NCBI GenBank assembly: GCA_023137175.1
Contig: JAGLPU010000007.1
Coordinates: forward strand, 1-62,831
Origin: Candidatus Parcubacteria bacterium
Lineage (GTDB): Bacteria; Patescibacteriota; Minisyncoccia; Minisyncoccales; JAGLPU01
Direction of reading: 5' to 3'
Length of the DNA: 62,831 bases
Shown here: positions 17,085 through 23,328 of the stretch, in pieces
How positions within the stretch are numbered: position 1 is the stretch's first letter
How the letters are laid out: each line of letters starts with the position of its first letter
Made by a program: the position numbers and the translations under genes
The notes under the pieces: model-generated
What the model was told of the DNA's origin: nothing
Seen by the model: only the letters and a program-made list of their open reading frames with translations
The model's database searches: none

Positions 17085-17621
17085 TTATTTTTTCAGCCAG
17101 ACGAGCTTGGGAGTAATTTCAAAAGTCCAATCATTGTCGCCTGTTGTTTTACAGAAGAAGCAGATTCCTTTTCCCGAACCCACATATTTGTCGGCTTCGG
17201 TTGCTTTTTCGACCCATCTTCTAACATCTTTCATGGTCTTGGCAAAGTCTTTTTTGATAAAGAATTCATCCTTTTTTAAAAGTTCTTTATCATAATAGTT
17301 TGTTGTTTCTTTACATCGAGTATATTTAACGATTCCTTTAGCAATATTTTCGAGAACGAGTTTGTCTTTGCCTAATTTTAGCGTCATTGGCTTGAATTGC
17401 TGTTCTTCTTCAAAGATAATAACTCCTTTTATTATCTTCAGTCTTTTTTCTTCGTCTTCGCCTTGTTCTTCTTGGACAGAAACAGTATGAGTACATCCTC
17501 GCTCATAATCGGGCTGGTCGCTTTTTTTATAATCTTTTGTATCAAGCCGAACAAACCATTCAATAAAGCTTATAAGCTCTTCCTTGTCAAATCCATGTAC
17601 TTCTATTCCTTTAAATTCCAT
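17085..17621 (-). CDS. Hypothetical protein, 178 aa
   Basis: A soluble 178-residue protein with mixed charge and no transmembrane segment. Visible features are a cysteine pair near the C-terminus (ICFFCKTT, about residues 157-164), an acidic loop (EEQGEDEEKR) and a conserved-looking aromatic tail (WTFEITPKLVWLKK). The start ATG at 17621 has a weak SD (AAGTGAT) about 11 nt upstream. It is a single-gene unit with its own promoter (17668-17696), an inverted repeat over the -10 region and a terminator. It runs divergently from the DUF5320 gene. I do not recognise the family and propose no function. Confidence 0.65.
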   Translation of the reverse strand: MEFKGIEVHGFDKEELISFIEWFVRLDTKDYKKSDQPDYERGCTHTVSVQEEQGEDEEKRLKIIKGVIIFEEEQQFKPMTLKLGKDKLVLENIAKGIVKYTRCKETTNYYDKELLKKDEFFIKKDFAKTMKDVRRWVEKATEADKYVGSGKGICFFCKTTGDNDWTFEITPKLVWLKK

Positions 17622-17652
17622 TTCACATCACTTTTTTAAATGTTCTATAAGC

Positions 17653-17683
17653 CCTTAGGCTAAAGTTAAAATAGCCTATAAGG
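17653..17683 (-). promoter_or_regulatory. Inverted repeat across the -10 of the 17085-17621 gene; possible operator
   Basis: CCTTAGGCTA (17653-17662) and TAGCCTATAAGG (17672-17683) form an inverted repeat with a 2-nt bulge, overlapping the -10 (17668-17673) and the spacer. It could bind a repressor or form a stem at the RNA 5' end. Confidence 0.5.
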
Positions 17684-17696
17684 GTAATTTTGTCAA
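17668..17696 (-). promoter_or_regulatory. Promoter of the 17085-17621 gene
   Basis: Reverse strand TTGACA (17696-17691), 17 nt, TATTTT (17673-17668). The GGC-TATTTT box is shared with the promoter at 62772. Confidence 0.65.
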
Positions 17697-17711
17697 GCCA
17701 AAGCAAAACCC

Positions 17712-17740
17712 TTGACAAGTTATTATTATGGGTATATACT
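17712..17740 (+). promoter_or_regulatory. Promoter of the DUF5320 gene
   Basis: TTGACA (17712-17717), 17 nt, TATACT (17735-17740). A TTG in-frame with the gene lies inside the -35 box and cannot be the start. Confidence 0.8.
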
Positions 17741-17783
17741 CATAACAAAGGCCGGTAATACTAACCAAATAATTAATAAAATT

Positions 17784-17999
17784 ATGCCAAGATTTGATGG
17801 AACAGGTCCTCAAGGTTTCGGCGCTGGTTCTGGGAGGGGAATGGGTCCCTGCGGAGCTGGGATGAGAGGCGCTGGCTGTGGGTACGGAAGAAGATTTTAC
17901 ACTAAAAAGGAAGAATCAGAAATGTTAGCGGAAGAGGCTGAAGCTCTGGAAAATGAGCTCAAAGCATTGAAAGAGCGTTTATCCGAGCTTAAGGACTAA
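17784..17999 (+). CDS. DUF5320 family protein
   Basis: A 71-residue protein with the family signature MPRFDGTGPQGFGAGSGRGM at the N-terminus, then GPCGAGMRGAGCGYGRR with two cysteines, and a C-terminal acidic coiled coil (residues about 43-71, EEAEALENELKALKERLSEL). Members are small proteins usually found near DUF134 regulators and NifX/NifB-like iron-molybdenum cofactor-binding proteins in anaerobes; the function is not established. ATG 17784 is chosen because MPRFDGTGP is the family N-terminus and the longer frame begins in the -35 box. DUF134 follows after a strong hairpin. Confidence 0.88.
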   Translation: MPRFDGTGPQGFGAGSGRGMGPCGAGMRGAGCGYGRRFYTKKEESEMLAEEAEALENELKALKERLSELKD

Positions 18000-18000
18000 A

Positions 18001-18050
18001 GAAAGCTGAAACTTCAGCCTTTCCTTTAGAGAGGCTGAAGCAAGCTTTTT
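18001..18050 (+). terminator. Nested hairpin/terminator between DUF5320 and DUF134
   Basis: Outer AAAGCT / AAGCTTTTT and inner TTCAGCCT / AGGCTGAA stems followed by T residues. It may terminate most transcripts and let some read through to DUF134, which has no clear promoter of its own. Confidence 0.75.
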
Positions 18051-18064
18051 AAGATTATAATTTT

Positions 18065-18340
18065 ATGCCAAGACCAAGACTTTTTAGAAGAATCAGGTTT
18101 AATCCCAATGTAACTTATTTCAAGCCTCAAGGCGTGCCCATGAGGTTTTTAGACATAATCGAATTAACCACCGAAGAGATGGAAGCTTTAAGATTAAAGA
18201 ATGAAGAGGGATTAGATCAAGTTGAATGCGCCAAATTGATGAAAACTTCGCAAAGCACTTTTCAGAGAATATTGTCAGGAAGCTACAAGAAGATTACAGA
18301 AGCTTTACTCAAAGGCAAAGCAATAAAAATAGTTAAATAA
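18065..18340 (+). CDS. DUF134 (UPF0251) family DNA-binding protein
   Basis: A 91-residue protein of the UPF0251 family. It starts MPRPRLFRRI, continues with FKPQGVPMR and then a helix-turn-helix of sigma-70 region 4 type: TTEEMEALRLKNEEGLDQVE followed by CAKLMKTSQSTFQRILSG. The C-terminal SYKKITEALLKGKAIKI is also typical. Relatives are presumed transcription regulators next to NifX-like or DUF5320 genes; targets are unknown. Only DUF5320 is present here, the usual NifX-like partner is missing. A TATAAT lies only 3 nt before the ATG and is too close to be its promoter. Confidence 0.9.
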   Translation: MPRPRLFRRIRFNPNVTYFKPQGVPMRFLDIIELTTEEMEALRLKNEEGLDQVECAKLMKTSQSTFQRILSGSYKKITEALLKGKAIKIVK

Positions 18341-18342
18341 AA

Positions 18343-18366
18343 AATCGCCAAGCCGGCGGTTTTTTA
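18343..18366 (+). terminator. Terminator after DUF134
   Basis: AAATCGCC / GGCGGTTT with one T-G pair and a T6 run. Confidence 0.88.
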
Positions 18367-18449
18367 GTTTGATTTTTTAAAGAAAAGGTGGTAACAAAAA
18401 GTAAATTCTGATTAAAACAGAAATTTAAAAAAAAGAGGTGCTCTTTAAA

Positions 18450-18680
18450 ATGGAGACAACAGAAATGACAAAGGAAGCTGAAGAAGCTGAAGAAAGAGGC
18501 GAGCCAACAGTGAAGATAATCTATTGCTGTAAACAAACATTGCCCAAAGAAACCGGTTCTTTTTGCGACAACTGGGAGGAAGGAGCAATAAAGAGGGTTT
18601 CCCTAAATCAAGCAAAAATATTATTGCGAAACCACAGTTTTTTCTTTGAAAGTGGAATAATACAGCCTGCTAAAACATAG
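18450..18680 (+). CDS. Small hypothetical protein, 76 aa, cysteine-containing
   Basis: A 76-residue protein with an acidic helical N-terminus (METTEMTKEAEEAEERGEP) and a small core with a CC pair (IIYCCKQTLP) and one more cysteine (GSFCDNWEEG). No membrane segment. The SD AGAGGTG (18434-18440) sits 9 nt before ATG 18450; the longer frame starts at a GTG inside this SD and is rejected. The stop lies inside its terminator. A near-identical terminator follows the next gene, so the two neighbouring units may share origin. Function unknown. Confidence 0.6.
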   Translation: METTEMTKEAEEAEERGEPTVKIIYCCKQTLPKETGSFCDNWEEGAIKRVSLNQAKILLRNHSFFFESGIIQPAKT

Positions 18681-18690
18681 CAGGTTTTTT
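18666..18690 (+). terminator. Terminator, nearly identical to the one at 19687
   Basis: CCTGCTA / TAGCAGG with a short A-rich loop and TTTTTTATT; the stop codon is in the loop and right arm. Confidence 0.9.
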
Positions 18691-18703
18691 ATTAAATAAA
18701 AGC

Positions 18704-18731
18704 TTGATTCTTTTATAGTATTTGCTATAAA
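18704..18731 (+). promoter_or_regulatory. Promoter of the hypothetical gene at 18780
   Basis: TTGATT (18704-18709), 16 nt, TATAAA (18726-18731). The leader has AAAGAAC / GTTCTTT (about 18736-18753) before the SD. Confidence 0.6.
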
Positions 18732-18779
18732 TCCATAAAGAACAAATGTTCTTTAATAAATGAATAAGGAGGGAAAGTT

Positions 18780-19673
18780 ATGAAAGAAAAAAAAGATAAT
18801 GCAGATTCCGGTGTAAGAAAGGTTCTTGAGACGCGGACCAAAGGAGGTCAGCTTTTGACGGTCACTTGTGATTATAAGAAAGCTGACGCGATAAAGAGAA
18901 TATTGTCCCAGATTGAAGGCTTAGAGATTGAAGAAGTTAAAACCAAAAGAGTGTTGATCTCTCACGGGGCTTATGGAGCCTATACTAGGTATTCTGTGAA
19001 GCAGCATAAGTACGCGGGAGGCGGGTATGCCGGATGTGGCGGATATATAGAAGTTTTAGAAATTTGCAATCCGCCCGATAACAGATGCGGCACAGTTATC
19101 CATATGTCTGATTCTTCGCATGGAAATCGGGTTTTTGAATTTACTTCTTTAAAATCTGCCAAAAGAGCATCTTCTTATTCTCAGCCGGAAGATATTTGCA
19201 AACAGCCTGGATTTATTAGAGAGTTTGAATGCGGGATACTTCAACCATGGTTTTTTGCGGTAGGTGACCAGCATCTGTTCGGCGATTATGTTTTTCCCGA
19301 TTCTGTGGCAGAACAGAGCCTGATTTATCAGCTGGGAAGGAAATTTGTGCTGAAAGATGAAAAAAATAGGATTGTCATTAAGACTTGTATTGGCTCTTGG
19401 CATAGAGAAGAAGAAGGATTATATGAGGAAGACAAGAAAAAATATCTCTTTATCCAATGGACAGATGGCACTCGATGGAGTGAATACAATGGCAAAGAAA
19501 AGCCAAAACCGTTAGATGAGCTTGATCCGGAATTGGCTTGGATTCTAGAGAGAAAAACAGGAAGATTTGATGAACAGCTGTTGCTCTTAGATAAGAAGAA
19601 ATTTACCATTTTTCTTCCTGGAAGAAGAAAAGCCAGAGGCGTTATTACCATAACACCTTGTTGGAAAAAATAA
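18780..19673 (+). CDS. Hypothetical protein, 297 aa
   Basis: A soluble protein of 297 residues. After a charged N-terminus it has a region GAYGAYTRYS...YAGGGYAGCGGYIEVLEICNPP rich in Gly and Tyr (about 60-102), followed by a mostly beta-strand composition with scattered cysteines and an aromatic, acidic C-terminal half (LFIQWTDGTRWSEY). No domain, signal peptide or helix bundle is recognised. It has a promoter, a leader hairpin, a strong SD (AAGGAGGG about 7 nt before ATG) and a terminator, so it is an independent unit. Function unknown; expression signals suggest it is well translated. Confidence 0.65.
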   Translation: MKEKKDNADSGVRKVLETRTKGGQLLTVTCDYKKADAIKRILSQIEGLEIEEVKTKRVLISHGAYGAYTRYSVKQHKYAGGGYAGCGGYIEVLEICNPPDNRCGTVIHMSDSSHGNRVFEFTSLKSAKRASSYSQPEDICKQPGFIREFECGILQPWFFAVGDQHLFGDYVFPDSVAEQSLIYQLGRKFVLKDEKNRIVIKTCIGSWHREEEGLYEEDKKKYLFIQWTDGTRWSEYNGKEKPKPLDELDPELAWILERKTGRFDEQLLLLDKKKFTIFLPGRRKARGVITITPCWKK

Positions 19674-19686
19674 ATTAAAATATTGG

Positions 19687-19712
19687 CCTGCTAAAATATA
19701 GCAGGTTTTTTA
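19687..19712 (+). terminator. Terminator, nearly identical to the one at 18666
   Basis: CCTGCTA / TAGCAGG with TTTTTTATT. Confidence 0.9.
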
Positions 19713-19835
19713 TTTGTTTGAAATATTTTTCTTATAGATTATAATCTATATAGTATAGAATAATACTTTAAAGAAATTCAAGCTTCAGAACAATAAAAAG
19801 GTCGAAGATTATTAATTAACAAAAAAATATAAAAC

Positions 19836-20903
19836 ATGATACAAAAATTTAGAATTTTTCTTTTTTATTCTGTAATAATCGGAGTAATTTTTAGTTTGTC
19901 TGTTTCTCAAGCAATATCAGCTGATAAGCCGTATAGGCAAGCGCCAGAATCAATGTCTGCGGCTAATGTTAAAATAGTGAAGAAAACCCTTCTTCCTCTA
20001 GAAGCCAGGGAAGCAAAAGGCAGGCCTGGGAATCTGCCCGAGAAGAAAAAGCCGGTAGTAGAAGAAACAGCAACCGGAATTTTGGGAACCACGGCAACCG
20101 CTGAAAAATACGCGGTAATTATTGGAATTTGCGATTATCCCGGAACAGGGAACGACCTTTGCGATTCAGACGGGGATTCTTTGAATATGTATAAAGCTCT
20201 GACTGATCTTTATGGATATAGTCCGGAGAATATCAGCTTATTCAAAGACGGCGGAGGCCAGACTGGTTTTATAGACCCTGTTACTGGTGAATATATTGTT
20301 GCTGAAGTTCCTGCTAAGCAAAAGATTCTTGACGCTATAGACGATATAAGAAGTCAAGCCACGAGTTTGGATGAAGTAGTATTCTTTTTCAGCGGACACG
20401 GGGCATATGGAGACGACCCCACAGACACCAATGATGAACCCATAGATGAAGCGCTCTTGGTTTATAATAACGCAGAGGATGGCGCAGATTATCTCTGGGA
20501 CGGAGAATTAAAAACAGCGTTTGATGATTTCCCCACGGATAGAGTTGTCTTTATCTTTGATACTTGTCTTGCCGGCGGGATGAATGATGTTGCCAGTGGA
20601 GAAGGCAGCGGACGGATTGTTGTTATGGCGACTGCAGAAAACCTATCGGCTTATGTTTATTCAAGGGCGAGCGAAGATGTGGATGAAGACGGACAATTAG
20701 ACGGAGAGGGCGTTTTTACTCATTTTTTTGTGAATGAAGGCATGCTTCAGGGATTAGCCGAGGAATACGACAACTTGCCAGACAGAGAGGATGTGACTGT
20801 AGAAGAGGCTTTTGATTATGTCAAAGAAAACATTCCGCCTTATCTAAAACACAGACAGAAACCCGTAATAAGCGATGAGTTCACCAATGATTTGCTTTTG
20901 TAA
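19836..20903 (+). CDS. Secreted caspase-like (peptidase C14, metacaspase) protein
   Basis: A 355-residue protein with a signal peptide (hydrophobic about residues 8-24, cleavage near SQAISA), a low-complexity linker to about residue 85 and a C14-type caspase fold. KYAVIIGICDYPGTGNDLCD starts the core, FFFSGHGAYGD (about 183-193) carries the catalytic His, and VVFIFDTCLAGGM (about 236-248) the catalytic Cys. D-rich loops (DDPTDTNDEP, DVDEDGQLDGEG) could bind calcium, as in metacaspases. It should act outside the membrane, perhaps with Arg/Lys specificity; substrate unknown. Single gene with a very strong terminator. No SD is evident. Confidence 0.9.
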   Translation: MIQKFRIFLFYSVIIGVIFSLSVSQAISADKPYRQAPESMSAANVKIVKKTLLPLEAREAKGRPGNLPEKKKPVVEETATGILGTTATAEKYAVIIGICDYPGTGNDLCDSDGDSLNMYKALTDLYGYSPENISLFKDGGGQTGFIDPVTGEYIVAEVPAKQKILDAIDDIRSQATSLDEVVFFFSGHGAYGDDPTDTNDEPIDEALLVYNNAEDGADYLWDGELKTAFDDFPTDRVVFIFDTCLAGGMNDVASGEGSGRIVVMATAENLSAYVYSRASEDVDEDGQLDGEGVFTHFFVNEGMLQGLAEEYDNLPDREDVTVEEAFDYVKENIPPYLKHRQKPVISDEFTNDLLL

Positions 20904-20913
20904 TCTAGGCGTG

Positions 20914-20950
20914 AAAAACAACCTTGATTTAATATCAAGGTTGTTTTTTT
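20914..20950 (+). terminator. Terminator of the metacaspase gene
   Basis: AAAACAACCTTGAT pairs with ATCAAGGTTGTTTT across a short loop, with a long T run. Confidence 0.95.
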
Positions 20951-20955
20951 ATCAG

Positions 20956-20983
20956 TTGACATTTAACGCATGTTTAGTATACT
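20956..20983 (+). promoter_or_regulatory. Promoter driving the 20990-21153 leader
   Basis: TTGACA (20956-20961), 16 nt, TATACT (20978-20983). No gene starts until 21154. Confidence 0.75.
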
Positions 20984-20989
20984 TCAATC

Positions 20990-21153
20990 ATCCTATGAAT
21001 TACATTAAAAACAACGCTTTTTATTTTTTCTTTTTTAGCCTAAGGCGGTAGGTTGTTTTTAATACAGTAAACAAATTAAAAAATAGCCTATCGCAAGAAG
21101 GCTATTTTTATTTCAAATGATGTTTTTTAAAAATTGAATAAGAGGTGGAAAGA
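20990..21153 (+). promoter_or_regulatory. Structured leader (possible attenuator or small RNA) before the 74-aa gene
   Basis: A transcribed stretch of about 160 nt. ATTAAAAACAAC (21004-21015) and GTTGTTTTTAAT (21052-21063) form a perfect 12-bp stem. AAAAATAGCC (21079-21088) and GGCTATTTTT (21100-21109) form a 10-bp terminator with T tract, located before the SD (21141-21147). CGGTAGG (21046-21052) can pair with CCTATCG (21087-21093), which would break the terminator. The alternatives are a riboregulated leader or a short RNA ending near 21110. Confidence 0.65.
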
Positions 21154-21378
21154 ATGAAAACAGGAATATCCAAAGGTGAAAAAGAAGAACTTATCAGGGC
21201 GCTTCGGTTGCTGGTGCCGGGATTAGGTTTTCGAGAAAGAGAAGGTGAGTTAATTGCTATGGGAACAACCACTTCTCTAAAAGAGCTTAAGGGATTATTG
21301 AAGACCCTAAAGAGAGTAAAAGCGATTGAAATTAAGAAAAACCACGAAGTGGAAGCGACAATAACAATAGATATTTAA
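21154..21378 (+). CDS. Small basic hypothetical protein, 74 aa
   Basis: A 74-residue basic protein, probably alpha/beta, MKTGISKGEKEELIRALRLL at the start and a C-terminal strand EVEATITIDI. It resembles no family I can name. The SD AGAGGTGG (21141-21148) is directly upstream, and the longer frame from GTG 21145 begins within it. The gene follows a long structured leader with a terminator, which suggests regulated expression, and it ends in its own terminator. Function unknown. Confidence 0.6.
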   Translation: MKTGISKGEKEELIRALRLLVPGLGFREREGELIAMGTTTSLKELKGLLKTLKRVKAIEIKKNHEVEATITIDI

Positions 21379-21389
21379 CAATAAGAAAT

Positions 21390-21430
21390 GAGAAAAAGCA
21401 AAAGTTGGGACTTTGTTCTCAGCTTTTTTT
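21390..21430 (+). terminator. Terminator after the 74-aa gene
   Basis: AAAAAGC / GCTTTTTTT with an inner AAAGT / ACTTT stem; a competing GAGAA / TTCTC pairing is possible. Confidence 0.75.
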
Positions 21431-21432
21431 AT

Positions 21433-21460
21433 TTGACAACAGCTTTATTTATGCTATATC
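21433..21460 (+). promoter_or_regulatory. Promoter of the hypothetical gene at 21515
   Basis: TTGACA (21433-21438), 16 nt, TATATC (21455-21460) with TGC before it. Confidence 0.65.
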
Positions 21461-21514
21461 AGCATTAGTATTCAGTTGAATAACTGATTTTACAATATAA
21501 AAGAGGTGAGTGGT

Positions 21515-22498
21515 ATGGAAGAATTTGAGAAATTAGGTATAGAAGTTGTTTTGCAAGGAAAGAAAGGATTTAAGGTGGTTAGAGGAGTATACCAAGAAGT
21601 AATTCTATATATCGGCATTGCTTCAGGCGAGCTCCAAGTTGGCTTTATCTCTCCGGGCAGAGATGTTGTTTCAGCTAGTTTGCTGGAGAATTCTATAATA
21701 ACTGGCTGGCGCGCTTTAAAAATACTTGAACCCTTAGAGCATATTGAGGTTAATACTCTGCCTGCCTGCCTGTTTTTAACCGCCAGAAGTGTTTCTAAAG
21801 ACAGTGTTTTTTTCAACTCGTTGGCTAAACAGTTTAAAAGTCCGACTGATCTCCAGATGTTGAGAGACCGGATTTTGAAGAGCGGACCGAGCGCTAAAGA
21901 GCTTGAAGCAATGCTTGGGAAATTGGAAAAAAGAAACATGAAGGTTGATATGCGGGAATTAAGCGAGGCAATGAAAGCTGGACATATTGAAAAAACTCCG
22001 CTGATAGAAAGTATATTCCAGAAAGAAAAAGAAGAACAGCAAGCAATAGAAAAAGAGATCAAAACGCCGGTTCCTGCAAAAGAAAGCTTAGGTGTTTTTC
22101 TTGAAGAATTGGGCTACAGCGAATTTTTTGCTTTTGTCTGTCCCGGAATCAAAGCATATATAGATGCCGAACATCTTGATGGCGTTGTAAAAAGAGACAC
22201 CTACATCAAGACTTTTGGAGAACAGCATATCCTGAAAGGGATAAATAGCAAACCCGAAGACAGTAATTTTAGCGAAACAGAAATCCCTACTACCACTGTT
22301 GATGGCGCTGTCTGCACTTTTTTGTTGGCGAAATATCGTCAAGGAAAATTCTATGTCAGGATCAGGATTCAGAAAAAAGGATACTGGCCAGCAGATATGG
22401 ACTGTACCGTTGCTCAACTTCGTGAATTTATTAACAACCCTAAGTCGCATGCCATTGCGCTTAAAGAACAAGACTTGAAAACAGAGACGGCGAATTAA
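21515..22498 (+). CDS. Hypothetical protein, 327 aa
   Basis: A soluble protein of 327 residues. The N-terminal about 110 residues look alpha/beta (IEVVLQGKKGFKVVRGVYQEVILYIGIA), a charged helical middle follows (about 115-205, with a K/E-rich coiled-coil-like segment) and the C-terminal about 120 residues form another domain with VDGAVCTFLLAKYRQGKFYVRIRIQKKGYWP. No catalytic motif recognised. SD AGAGGTGAG (21502-21510) sets the ATG at 21515; the GTG at 21506 lies in the SD. Its terminator overlaps the stop codon. Own promoter, so a stand-alone unit. Function unknown. Confidence 0.65.
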   Translation: MEEFEKLGIEVVLQGKKGFKVVRGVYQEVILYIGIASGELQVGFISPGRDVVSASLLENSIITGWRALKILEPLEHIEVNTLPACLFLTARSVSKDSVFFNSLAKQFKSPTDLQMLRDRILKSGPSAKELEAMLGKLEKRNMKVDMRELSEAMKAGHIEKTPLIESIFQKEKEEQQAIEKEIKTPVPAKESLGVFLEELGYSEFFAFVCPGIKAYIDAEHLDGVVKRDTYIKTFGEQHILKGINSKPEDSNFSETEIPTTTVDGAVCTFLLAKYRQGKFYVRIRIQKKGYWPADMDCTVAQLREFINNPKSHAIALKEQDLKTETAN

Positions 22499-22510
22499 CG
22501 CCGTTTTTTT
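22487..22510 (+). terminator. Terminator overlapping the stop of the 327-aa gene
   Basis: ACGGCG (22487-22492) AATTAA CGCCGT (22499-22504), then T7. Confidence 0.9.
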
Positions 22511-22559
22511 ATTGCGCTTTTATCTTGAAGGCAAATAAAGTATAATGAAATCATAGACC

Positions 22560-22709
22560 ATGTTTAACTTACATCAAGAAATATCCACTCCAATAGGTCT
22601 TGTGATTATTCTTTCCATTGCCCTTCTTGCCGGAACTGTTATGATCTCGCAAAGTATGGAGACAATGAAAGAAACTTACAGTCTTGAGAACAGGATGATG
22701 CTAGACTAG
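22560..22709 (+). CDS. Small single-pass membrane protein, 49 aa
   Basis: A 49-codon frame from ATG 22560 to TAG 22709. The product begins MFNLHQEISTP, has one hydrophobic helix (about residues 11-29, rich in I, L, A, V, G) and a polar Met-rich C-terminus. A TATAAT box (22541-22546) lies 13 nt upstream of the ATG, so the mRNA would be near-leaderless, and a terminator lies just before. The codon use resembles neighbours. It may be a small membrane-embedded regulator or a chance frame; the fit of promoter, start and hydrophobic profile favours a gene. Confidence 0.5.
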   Translation: MFNLHQEISTPIGLVIILSIALLAGTVMISQSMETMKETYSLENRMMLD

Positions 22710-22782
22710 TCGGCATTTACAGGTTTTAGTTCTTAGTGTATTTTAAAACCACAAGTTAATATTAAATTAATCTATAATAATT

Positions 22783-23298
22783 ATGGCTATTATTTCTTCA
22801 TTAGAAAAAGACCAAGCAGATGAAATCGCTCAAGCAGTTTATGAAAGCTTTGAGGAAAAAACCGGCAAAGCGCCGGAATGGGTAAAAGTCATGGCTCACC
22901 GTCCTGAAATTTTAAAAGAATTTACTGAGCTTTTTAAAACCATAATGGGTGAAGGCAAAATTGAACCGTACTTAAAATGGAAAATCGCTTATACTATTTC
23001 CAATATGCTGAAATGCCCTTTTTGCGTTGATGTCACAATGAAAATGCTTAAAAAATTGGGAGCAGACGAGGAAATGATTGCAAGAATAAAACAAAGAGAG
23101 GACTTACCGGATGGCGAACAGAATATTCTGGAGTTAGTGAAAGATATTACCGATGATGCCAATCTTGATAATCCGGAGATTTTTGCCAAGCTTAAAGAAG
23201 AGCTTGATGAAGCTCAGATAGTGGAAATTGTTTCAGTAATTGGATTATTCAATTATATAAATCGTTTCAATAATACTTTCTGTATACTTCCCGAATAG
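22783..23298 (+). CDS. Carboxymuconolactone decarboxylase / AhpD-like family protein
   Basis: A 171-residue helical protein of the AhpD/CMD superfamily. The redox motif is CPFCVDV (C at about 77 and 80) in a NMLKCPFCVDVTMKMLKKLG helix pair, and the C-terminal NYINRFNNTF matches the family tail. AhpD-type proteins are thiol peroxidases or disulfide reductants; many CMD proteins have unknown substrates. It is longer than a single CMD domain (about 85 residues), having an added N-terminal helical part. A TATAAT is 4 nt before the ATG. Likely role: thiol-based peroxide defence, consistent with the rubrerythrin/superoxide reductase genes elsewhere in the window. Confidence 0.82.
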   Translation: MAIISSLEKDQADEIAQAVYESFEEKTGKAPEWVKVMAHRPEILKEFTELFKTIMGEGKIEPYLKWKIAYTISNMLKCPFCVDVTMKMLKKLGADEEMIARIKQREDLPDGEQNILELVKDITDDANLDNPEIFAKLKEELDEAQIVEIVSVIGLFNYINRFNNTFCILPE

Positions 23299-23302
23299 AT
23301 TT

Positions 23303-23328
23303 AAAAACAGCCTTTAAGGCTGTTTTTT
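23303..23328 (+). terminator. Bidirectional terminator between CMD-like gene and the reverse-strand gene
   Basis: AAAAACAGCC (23303-23312), TTTAA, GGCTGTTTTT (23318-23327); it includes the last codons of the reverse-strand gene. Confidence 0.92.

Noticed and set aside
17712..17783. Longer DUF5320 start at a TTG
   Set aside because: The TTG is part of the -35 TTGACA; the family starts MPRFDGTGP.
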